From DAIDHZ01 sp965370365 (GTDB taxonomy: Bacteria > Chlamydiota > Chlamydiia > Chlamydiales > SM23-39), in the NCBI GenBank assembly GCA_965370365.1, contig CBDUSP010000041.1, forward strand, positions 1 through 14,421: a stretch of 14,421 nt of DNA. The letters run 5' to 3'. Below, piece after piece: positions 7,380 through 13,010 of the stretch (positions are counted from its first letter, which is position 1; each line of letters opens with the position of its first letter). Below the pieces are notes generated by a model. That model saw nothing but the letters and a program-made list of their open reading frames with translations. It made no database searches and had not been told where the DNA came from. A program made the translations under genes and the position numbers.

Positions 7380-8321
7380 TTATTGAGCTAATTGGTTTCT
7401 TATCGCTGTTCTGTTACCTGTCAAAAGGTCCTGTGAAAAACTACTCACGGCATTCGTGTTCATCTTGATCGCACTTGTGATGATCCCGATCTCTGCGTTT
7501 GCGGCTTGTCCCATGGACTGCGTTGTTGTAGCGTTCTCGTTAAAGTTGTCCAACAGGATTTTATTTGCATTCTGCGCTCCTTTGGGGTCTTTTTGTGAAG
7601 AAAGACCTGCCTTCATTTCTGCATAGCTAGTTATGAAGTCCTTCTTGTCTTTAGCGGTCAAATCATTTCCAACCATGAAGTGATAGGACGTATAACTCCC
7701 TGCGTTTGTCGGGCTTGGTGCCGTTTTGTACGCACCTGGGTTATAAGTCTTTGCTTCTGGATCTCCTGCCCAGTAAATATCTTTTCTCATGTTCGCGAAG
7801 TTGCTGGTCATCATATTACATGGCTCCGTACCTAAAGCTGTCCGCACATAGCCTGCCCATGTTTTTCCAGAGAATGTAGAAGATGGGTTTTTCCCAAGAG
7901 CGTTTTGCATTTCGTCTGTATCAGCAGCTAACCATTTGATTCTTTGTCCAGCAGGAATCACTCCTCCTCCAGGTTTGCCAGTCATTGTTGTTGGACCTTT
8001 CCCGTTCGTGAGGTCCTGGGTGTCGCTGGATAGATTCGTGAGGGTTTTCTGGAGATTAAAGGCGTCCGCTTGTCCTTTAAGCTGTAACTGGTACGCATTA
8101 CTTGTCTTGCTTCCCAAAACTTCAACAAGCAAAAGGATAAGAAGTTCGTTTGGAGTCAAATCTTTATGTTTATTCGCAAGGGAGTCCACTTCTTTCTTAA
8201 TTGCAGCTTTCGCTTTTGCCTCGGCGTTTACAGTGGCATTAAAAGCAAGCGCATCCGCATGCAGCTTATTGAATTCTTTTATAAAATTTGGAGAACATTT
8301 ACTTAGTTCTGAGTCTGCCAT
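7380..8321 (-). CDS. Uncharacterised probable secreted type III protein, 313 aa
   Basis: Not recognised by family. A 313-aa protein without a Sec signal. The helical Ala/Lys-rich N-terminus (15-55) is followed by a short Leu-rich stretch LLILLLVEVLG (60-70), too short for a confident membrane span. A Gly/Pro loop (108-126, TGKP at 114-117) comes before KW (129-130). A Trp/Tyr/Asn-rich middle section (150-218) contains C168-x3-T-S-x-F, and the C-terminus is helical (222-313). The only cysteines are C9 and C168. The landmark order matches the 204-aa protein, so the two may be diverged copies with an extra ~80 residues here. It starts 2 nt after the 116-aa stop, with Shine-Dalgarno AAGGA 8 nt before ATG. 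A role as secreted tip, filament or effector protein is inferred from position only. Confidence 0.6.
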   Translation of the reverse strand: MADSELSKCSPNFIKEFNKLHADALAFNATVNAEAKAKAAIKKEVDSLANKHKDLTPNELLILLLVEVLGSKTSNAYQLQLKGQADAFNLQKTLTNLSSDTQDLTNGKGPTTMTGKPGGGVIPAGQRIKWLAADTDEMQNALGKNPSSTFSGKTWAGYVRTALGTEPCNMMTSNFANMRKDIYWAGDPEAKTYNPGAYKTAPSPTNAGSYTSYHFMVGNDLTAKDKKDFITSYAEMKAGLSSQKDPKGAQNANKILLDNFNENATTTQSMGQAANAEIGIITSAIKMNTNAVSSFSQDLLTGNRTAIRNQLAQ

Positions 8322-8323
8322 GC

Positions 8324-8674
8324 TTATATCCTTATTTTTAGTGCTTTTTTAAGGGACCTTTTTACCGGTTGTTCGTTTGCCCCTGTATTTAGTAACTCTA
8401 GAGTCTCTTTGTTTTCTGAGGATAAAAGGTCCCCGTTTCCTAAGGTGTCTCGGATCTCTTCAGGAGAAAGGCCATAGGCAGCTGTTGTTTTTTCAAACGT
8501 CGTCCACAGCTTTTCACGGGCTTCAAGCCACTGTTTTTCAACATCTTGGCCCTGCTCTTTCTGCTCATGAACCATCATAAATGACTCAAGATTAGATACT
8601 AATAGCTTTAACTCCTCGGTGTTTGCACCTTCTTTCGCTCTATTTAGGAGTTCTTTCATGATTTCTTTGTTCAT
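8324..8674 (-). CDS. Small acidic helical protein, first gene of the secretion cluster; possible chaperone
   Basis: Not recognised. A 116-aa, Glu-rich, Leu-rich all-helical protein with a basic tail (KRSLKKALKIRI, 105-116). It has no cysteine, signal peptide or membrane segment, unlike the downstream cluster products, which all carry cysteines. A small acidic helical protein leading a unit of secreted proteins would fit a dedicated secretion chaperone. However, no TPR pattern of SycD/LcrH and no CesT beta core is visible, so this is only a guess. Start at the first ATG: AAGG lies 11 nt upstream, which is far; an ATG at codon 6 is an alternative. The stop is 2 nt before the next ATG. Confidence 0.55.
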   Translation of the reverse strand: MNKEIMKELLNRAKEGANTEELKLLVSNLESFMMVHEQKEQGQDVEKQWLEAREKLWTTFEKTTAAYGLSPEEIRDTLGNGDLLSSENKETLELLNTGANEQPVKRSLKKALKIRI

Positions 8675-8705
8675 TATAATTAAAACCTTTTTTGCCTCTA
8701 CATCA

Positions 8706-8734
8706 ATCTTATCATTGATCGATTTAATTTACAA
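8706..8734 (-). promoter_or_regulatory. Possible promoter of the four-gene secretion unit
   Basis: On the minus strand, TTGTAA (8729-8734) and TAAGAT (8706-8711) are separated by 17 nt, each 4 of 6 to consensus. This would give a start near 8699 and a leader of about 25 nt. The region is very AT-rich, so other box pairs are possible; the call is weak. Confidence 0.3.
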
Positions 8735-8889
8735 TATATTAATAAATTTACTGTTAATATCTGGTTTATAGTTAGTTAATAATGGGGGAATCTGCATTAA
8801 TACCGTAACCCGCTTATTGTCAGGTGGTTGTAACTATCTGGTGGGGAGGGGGTTAGGCGGAATCAAGCAAAAAGGTCCCTTTTTTCACG

Positions 8890-8918
8890 TTGATTCAAAA
8901 CTCCTCCCTCAATATACT
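8890..8918 (+). promoter_or_regulatory. Promoter of tRNA-Gly and probably tig
   Basis: TTGATT (8890-8895) and TATACT (8913-8918) are separated by exactly 17 nt, 4 of 6 and 5 of 6 to consensus. Transcription would start near 8925, about 8 nt before the mature tRNA. With only 23 nt between tRNA and tig and no terminator or second promoter there, this promoter probably also serves tig. Confidence 0.65.
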
Positions 8919-8932
8919 TGAGTCCTTTATAT

Positions 8933-9004
8933 GCGGGCGTAGCTCAGTGGTAGAGCATCACGTTGCCAACGTGAGGGTCGTGAGTTCGAGCCTCATCGCC
9001 CGCT
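8933..9004 (+). tRNA. tRNA-Gly (anticodon GCC)
   Basis: A complete 72-nt cloverleaf. The acceptor GCGGGCG (8933-8939) pairs perfectly with CGCCCGC (8997-9003). The D arm is GCTC/GAGC and the anticodon stem TCACG/CGTGA, with anticodon GCC at 8965-8967. The T arm is GTGAG/CTCAT (one G-U pair) with a TTCGAGC loop. The discriminator is U at 9004. CCA is not encoded, so it must be added after transcription. Confidence 0.97.
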
Positions 9005-9017
9005 AATTTCAATTTTT

Positions 9018-9021
9018 GGAG
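9018..9021 (+). promoter_or_regulatory. Shine-Dalgarno that sets the tig start at GTG 9028
   Basis: GGAG at 9018-9021 lies 6 nt before GTG at 9028, ideal spacing. A TTG in the same frame at 9016 overlaps the Shine-Dalgarno itself and has no ribosome-binding site of its own, so the GTG is the better start. Confidence 0.75.
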
Positions 9022-9027
9022 TCTTTT

Positions 9028-10359
9028 GTGCAAGAAACGTCGAATGAAGAATTAGTGGGTGATCAGGTCCGCGTATTGGTTACAAAAAAAGAGGGCTGTG
9101 AGGTCGAATTCGACGTCTTTGCTTCAAAAGGACTGATTGCTAAGGCTCGCTTAGATGCTGTCAAACAGGTTGCGAAAGAAGTCACTTTGCCCGGTTTTCG
9201 CAAAGGAAAAGCGCCAAATGACGTAGTTCTTAAAAACTATCCGGCTGATGTTGAGAGAAAGTTTCATAAGTCGCTTGCAGATTTGGCATTTATTGAAGCG
9301 CAAAACTTAGCAAAAATCCCTGTTTTAAATCAGAGTTCGACTGTTCGCTTCGATATGAAAAGCTTTGAAGAAGAGGGCGCAAAACTTCACTATATGTTTG
9401 AAACAGAACCTGTAGCACAAGTGGTTGATCCTACGCTTTTTACTCCAAAACCTGTGGAGAAGAAGGAAGTGGGGGAGACAGAAATCAATGAGGCGATTCG
9501 CCAGATGGCCTTTTTCTATGCCAAGTGGGAGCCCGTTCAGGATCGCCCAATTGAAGAAGGGGATTTTATTGTCATCGATTTGGATACACTTGAGGGAGAA
9601 GAGACGAACAGGGTTTTTGATCAGGTCCGCTTTGAGGTGAAAAAAGAGCGCATGGCCCAGTGGATGCGTGAGCTTGTTGCAAACGCAAAGGCAGGGGATG
9701 TTTTAGAGGGGACAAGCCGTCCTGATGACACTGCAAGTCTTGATGAGAAGAAAGAATTTGCTCCGAAGAAAGTTCGTCTTCATGTGCGTGTGGTTGAAAA
9801 AGCGAGTTTACCCAAAATGGATGATGAATTTGCAAAAAAAATTGGCGCTCCAGATGTTGCAGGAATGAATACGCTTGTCGAGGGCGTGTTGAAAAAACAA
9901 GTCGAAGATAAAGCGAATCAAGATCTTCGAGAGCAGGTGAATCACTTCCTTGTCACAACCTATGAATTTGATATTCCAAAATCCTTGGTACAAGAAGAGT
10001 TTAAGCATCGCTTAAACGGCGCAATGAAAAATTCCGAATTCCAAGCGCACATGGCAAAAGCGTCGCCAGAGGAAAAGGAAAAGATTGAAGCGCGGATGAA
10101 GGATGAAACAACACATTCACTTCGCCTCTTTTATCTTTCGCGGCAAATTGTTCAAGAGGGGAAAATTCCCGTCACGAATGAAGAGATTAACCATCGGGCG
10201 GTCGAGCAGAGAAAAATGCATCCCGCAGCACGAAATCTTGGGAATGAAATCTCGAGAGAAGAGTATGCGCTTGCGCTCTCGACCGTTTTCTTGTCTAAGG
10301 CGCAAGATTTTATTCTTAAGCGAGCTATTCCCGATGTGGATTCTTCCGGGGAATCTTGA
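9028..10359 (+). CDS. tig: Trigger factor, ribosome-associated chaperone and peptidyl-prolyl isomerase
   Basis: Trigger factor binds the ribosome next to the exit tunnel and shields nascent chains. From GTG 9028 the protein is 443 aa, close to the usual length. The N-terminal ribosome-binding domain holds the signature GFRKGKAP (56-63; family GFRxGKxP). An FKBP-type domain follows at about 150-250 (EEGDFIVIDLDTLEGEE onward), then the helical C-terminal chaperone domain (about 250-440). The FKBP part looks diverged, with few recognisable active-site aromatic residues. The start is set by GGAG at 9018-9021. The gene lies 23 nt after tRNA-Gly, probably on the same primary transcript, and upstream of clpP-clpX, the arrangement common in many bacteria including Chlamydia. 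Confidence 0.95.
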   Translation: MQETSNEELVGDQVRVLVTKKEGCEVEFDVFASKGLIAKARLDAVKQVAKEVTLPGFRKGKAPNDVVLKNYPADVERKFHKSLADLAFIEAQNLAKIPVLNQSSTVRFDMKSFEEEGAKLHYMFETEPVAQVVDPTLFTPKPVEKKEVGETEINEAIRQMAFFYAKWEPVQDRPIEEGDFIVIDLDTLEGEETNRVFDQVRFEVKKERMAQWMRELVANAKAGDVLEGTSRPDDTASLDEKKEFAPKKVRLHVRVVEKASLPKMDDEFAKKIGAPDVAGMNTLVEGVLKKQVEDKANQDLREQVNHFLVTTYEFDIPKSLVQEEFKHRLNGAMKNSEFQAHMAKASPEEKEKIEARMKDETTHSLRLFYLSRQIVQEGKIPVTNEEINHRAVEQRKMHPAARNLGNEISREEYALALSTVFLSKAQDFILKRAIPDVDSSGES

Positions 10360-10373
10360 AAATTTTGGAGAGA

Positions 10374-10438
10374 ATTTGCTTCACTTTCAAAAAGACCAAT
10401 ATACGCAGTCTATATAGCTTTTTGAAAGTGAGGCAAAT
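10374..10438 (+). repeat. Long inverted repeat (hairpin) between tig and clpP
   Basis: Arms 10374-10394 and 10418-10438 pair over 21 bp with a single G-U (T10380 with G10432). Inside the 23-nt loop, ATATA (10399-10403) can pair with TATAT (10411-10415) around a 7-nt apex. No T-run follows on the plus strand, so it is not a standard terminator. It begins 15 nt after the tig stop and could be an RNA processing or stability hairpin, or a small palindromic repeat element. Confidence 0.85.
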
Positions 10439-10482
10439 GATCCCAAAACTTTTTAAAATTCCCTGGGAAGACGCATTGGGAA

Positions 10483-10494
10483 TGGTTCGAACCA
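10483..10494. promoter_or_regulatory. Perfect 12-bp palindrome upstream of clpP, possible operator
   Basis: TGGTTCGAACCA is a perfect palindrome 61 nt upstream of the clpP ATG, in the non-coding gap. A weak promoter-like TTGACC (10501-10506) begins 7 nt downstream. The core resembles a tRNA T-loop, but flanking bases do not form a T arm. It could be a dimeric regulator site; no known operator is recognised. Confidence 0.3.
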
Positions 10495-10555
10495 AAAGAC
10501 TTGACCAAGTAGCATTAATTGGGTACCGTTTGGGAAGAAATAAGGAGCTTGAGCT

Positions 10556-11188
10556 ATGTCGTTAACACCCTATGTAATTGAAGATACGGGACGCGGTGAG
10601 CGTTCGATGGATATTTTTTCACGTCTTTTGAAAGACAGAATTATTTTCATCGGGACTGAAATCTCAGATCAGGTGGCAAACGTAGTCGTGGCGCAGCTTC
10701 TTTTCTTGAAGATGGAAGATCCGAAAAAAAGCATCAACCTTTACATCAACTCTCCAGGCGGACACATTCCTGCCGGCCTTGCTATTTTGGACACGATGCT
10801 CTTTTTGGGCTGCGAAATTAACACATATTGTATTGGACAGGCAGTCTCGATGGCGGCGCTTCTTATCGCTGCAGGAACAAAAGGAAAGCGCTTTGTTCTT
10901 CCCCACAGTCGTATCATGCTACACCAGCCGTTTGGTGGAGTCGGGGGGACATCCGAAGATATTGCTTTGCAAGCACAGGAAATTCTCGAGTTAAAAAAAA
11001 TTACAGCAGATCTAATGTCTCGCTTTACAGGACAGAGTGTTGAAAAAGTTACAGAAGACTCTGAGCGCGATTTTTACATGAGCCCGGAATCTGCTCTTAA
11101 ATACGGAATTGTCGATCAGATTGCAAAGCCTCCAGAGCCAACAGAGACCCCACCCGAAGTCAACAACTTAACAAGTGCTTATAAGTAG
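10556..11188 (+). CDS. clpP: ATP-dependent Clp protease proteolytic subunit ClpP
   Basis: Serine peptidase that degrades substrates unfolded by ClpX in a barrel-shaped complex. The catalytic triad is complete: S98 (GQAVSMAALL), H123 (MLHQP) and D172 (RDFYMSPESA). The NSPGG oxyanion motif is at 65-69. At 210 aa it is of normal length; the last ~18 residues are Pro/Glu/Thr-rich and not conserved in the family. A strong Shine-Dalgarno AAGGAG lies 8 nt before ATG. The stop TAG is followed at once by the clpX ATG. Chlamydiae usually carry two clpP genes; the one beside clpX corresponds to ClpP2, which in Chlamydia works as a mixed complex with ClpP1 encoded elsewhere. That equivalence is inferred from position. 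Confidence 0.97.
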   Translation: MSLTPYVIEDTGRGERSMDIFSRLLKDRIIFIGTEISDQVANVVVAQLLFLKMEDPKKSINLYINSPGGHIPAGLAILDTMLFLGCEINTYCIGQAVSMAALLIAAGTKGKRFVLPHSRIMLHQPFGGVGGTSEDIALQAQEILELKKITADLMSRFTGQSVEKVTEDSERDFYMSPESALKYGIVDQIAKPPEPTETPPEVNNLTSAYK

Positions 11189-12412
11189 ATGAATAAAAAA
11201 ACTGAAAACCATAGCTGTTCCTTTTGCGGAAGAACAGAAGACACCGTTGAGAAACTCATTTCTGGGCCTAACGCCTATATTTGCGACAAATGTGTCGGTC
11301 TTTGTGTTGACATCGTACAGAAAAAACCTACCTCCTACGAGATGAAGGTTTTAAAGCCCAAAGAGATCAAGGAGCATTTAGACGAATACATTGTAGGTCA
11401 GGTGATGGCAAAAAAAACAATTGCTGTTGCTGTCTATAACCACTTCAAGCGCATTCGTTCTTTGTCAAAACAAAACGAGATAGAGTACAGCAAGTCCAAC
11501 GTTCTCCTCATCGGACCTACAGGGTCGGGGAAAACACTGATTGCAAGGACTTTGGCAGAGATTCTCTCGGTTCCCTTTGCGATCTCTGATGCGACAACAC
11601 TCACGGAAGCTGGCTATGTTGGAGAAGATGTTGAAAACATCATTCTCCGCCTTGTGCAATCAGCTGATTATGACATTGCTAAAGCAGAGCATGGCATCAT
11701 CTACATCGATGAAATTGATAAGGTTCGTAAAACGACTTCAAACGTATCGATTACTCGCGATGTATCAGGAGAAGGTGTTCAACAAGCCCTTCTAAAAATT
11801 GTTGAGGGGACAGTTGCAAATATTCCTCCAAAAGGAGGCCGCAAGCACCCCAATCAAGAATATATCAAGGTAAATACGCAAAATATCCTCTTCATTGTCG
11901 GTGGAGCCTTTGTGCACCTCGATAAGATGATTTCAAAAAGACTTGGGAAAAGCACGATTGGATTTGATGCGTCAAGCAAGCGCTCTTTAGATGCGCATGA
12001 GACGAACTTCCTCCTCTCAAAAGTAGAGTCAGAGGATCTCGTCTCCTTTGGAATGATCCCTGAGTTTGTAGGAAGGTTTAACAGTATTGCGAATTGCAAC
12101 GAGCTGACAACAGAGGATCTTGTCGATATTCTCATTCGTCCCAAAAATGCGATCATCAAGCAGTATATCGCTCTTTTTGCGGAAGAAAATGTAAAGCTCG
12201 ACTTCACAGAAGAAGCTCTTCAAGCGATGGCCGAAAAGGCGAAAGCGACAGGCACGGGAGCAAGAGCTCTCCGCATGATTGCCGAAGGCCTTTTACGCGA
12301 TCTTATGTTTGATGTCCCATCAGACCCAACGATCAAAGAGATCATCATCGATAAAGACGCGGTTGAAGGAAAGGCTCCACCGAAGCTCGTCCACCAAAGC
12401 AAATCAGCTTAA
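11189..12412 (+). CDS. clpX: ATP-dependent Clp protease unfoldase subunit ClpX
   Basis: AAA+ unfoldase that recognises substrates and feeds them to ClpP. The N-terminal zinc domain has C10, C13, C32 and C35. The AAA+ module has Walker A GPTGSGKT (109-116), pore loop GYVG (142-145), Walker B IIYIDEID (170-177), RKH loop (218-220), arginine finger R296 (PEFVGR) and sensor-2 GAR (357-359). The ClpP-docking IGF loop is present (257-259), so it should pair with ClpP. At 407 aa it is of normal length. It starts directly after the clpP TAG with no spacer and no clear Shine-Dalgarno, implying translational coupling. No convincing terminator follows in 12413-12570. Confidence 0.98.
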   Translation: MNKKTENHSCSFCGRTEDTVEKLISGPNAYICDKCVGLCVDIVQKKPTSYEMKVLKPKEIKEHLDEYIVGQVMAKKTIAVAVYNHFKRIRSLSKQNEIEYSKSNVLLIGPTGSGKTLIARTLAEILSVPFAISDATTLTEAGYVGEDVENIILRLVQSADYDIAKAEHGIIYIDEIDKVRKTTSNVSITRDVSGEGVQQALLKIVEGTVANIPPKGGRKHPNQEYIKVNTQNILFIVGGAFVHLDKMISKRLGKSTIGFDASSKRSLDAHETNFLLSKVESEDLVSFGMIPEFVGRFNSIANCNELTTEDLVDILIRPKNAIIKQYIALFAEENVKLDFTEEALQAMAEKAKATGTGARALRMIAEGLLRDLMFDVPSDPTIKEIIIDKDAVEGKAPPKLVHQSKSA

Positions 12413-12574
12413 GAGAAAGGTTTCTGCACTGCTGGGAGGGAGGGCAAGGCTCGAGGTGAGGACAATAATCCCAAGGTAAAATTGACGCTGTCACACACCG
12501 ATTCTTGAATGTTTTTAAATAAAATATAAAATAATACTGATATACAATAACTCCATTTAAAATGACCGAATCTA

Positions 12575-12604
12575 TTGATAAAAAATATCCAAAAAAGTTA
12601 CAAT
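12575..12604 (+). promoter_or_regulatory. Promoter of the 81-aa gene
   Basis: TTGATA (12575-12580) and TACAAT (12599-12604) are separated by 18 nt, each 5 of 6 to consensus. A start near 12611 would give a ~32-nt leader ending in the Shine-Dalgarno GAGGAG. The rest of the 230-nt clpX-downstream gap is AT-rich with one G-rich tract (12434-12449) and no gene. Confidence 0.5.
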
Positions 12605-12642
12605 GGTTGTATCTTTCTTAAACGTGCATAGAGGAGCTGAAT

Positions 12643-12888
12643 ATGTTTTCAGTAAGTCGAGTTATTTTTGGAAATCCTGCTACCAGTAAGGTTTATAAAA
12701 GGCCCAATGTTATTAAGACCCTTGAAAATAAGGGGGTTATGAAGATTGAGCAGACAAAACAGGTTGAAAAGGCTAGCGCATCTGCTTTAGAAAGAAAAAC
12801 CTTATGCTGGGTTAGAGGTGGCAAGGCACATGATGCCATGTCGAAAGCTGTTGAGAAGTTTGTTTCGAAAAACTCCTCATCAAAATAA
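12643..12888 (+). CDS. Small basic orphan protein, 81 aa
   Basis: Not recognised. An 81-aa Lys-rich protein with one Cys (C53) and one Trp (W54). The first 27 residues carry no acidic residue but several Arg/Lys, Ser/Thr and hydrophobic residues (MFSVSRVIFGNPATSKVYKR onward). A helical Lys/Glu/Ala part follows (about 28-50), then a Ser/Lys tail ending KNSSSK. It has no membrane segment. The gene is supported by a strong Shine-Dalgarno (GAGGAG, 6 nt before ATG) and its own promoter-like boxes. It lies alone between clpX and the convergent methyltransferase-like gene. It could be a small secreted or nucleic-acid-binding protein; neither can be shown from sequence. Confidence 0.55.
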   Translation: MFSVSRVIFGNPATSKVYKRPNVIKTLENKGVMKIEQTKQVEKASASALERKTLCWVRGGKAHDAMSKAVEKFVSKNSSSK

Positions 12889-12925
12889 AAATGTTCTTGA
12901 TTAGTTTACGGCTAAGCTCACAGGA

Positions 12926-12973
12926 CTGGTGATTCGAACTCCTTAAGGAGACACTGAACAATTCATTCGCCAG
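12926..12973. repeat. Nested inverted repeats between convergent genes
   Basis: The outer arms CTGGTGA (12926-12932) and TCGCCAG (12967-12973) pair over 7 bp with one G-U. They enclose the perfect 12-bp palindrome CTCCTTAAGGAG (12939-12950). No T-run follows on either strand, so a role as terminator for the two convergent genes is possible but weak. Confidence 0.35.
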
Positions 12974-13010
12974 CCATTCGACCAAAAGCTCCTTAAAAGA
13001 CTAATTCTCC

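Noticed and set aside
8840..8860. G-rich tract (also 12434-12449) as a G-quadruplex
   Set aside because: Only two to three runs of three or more G in each; composition alone is not enough evidence.
8869..8886. AAAAAGGTCCCTTTTTT as a terminator before the tRNA promoter
   Set aside because: Stem is mostly A-T with a 4-nt loop and only one or two G-C pairs; too weak to call.
9016..9018. TTG as start of trigger factor (447 aa)
   Set aside because: It overlaps the GGAG that is ideally spaced for the GTG at 9028 and has no ribosome-binding site of its own.
10484..10493. GGTTCGAACC as a tRNA T-arm fragment
   Set aside because: Flanking bases do not form a 5-bp T stem or an acceptor arm; it is simply a palindrome.
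10437..10565. Short ORF (42 codons from ATG 10437, or 69 from ATG 10356) in the tig-clpP gap
   Set aside because: It runs through the hairpin or starts inside its arm, lacks a good Shine-Dalgarno, overlaps the clpP start and resembles nothing known.
12925..12955. TTCGAA-containing stretch as a tRNA remnant or attachment site
   Set aside because: No matching stems on either strand and no integrase gene or direct repeat pair in the window.
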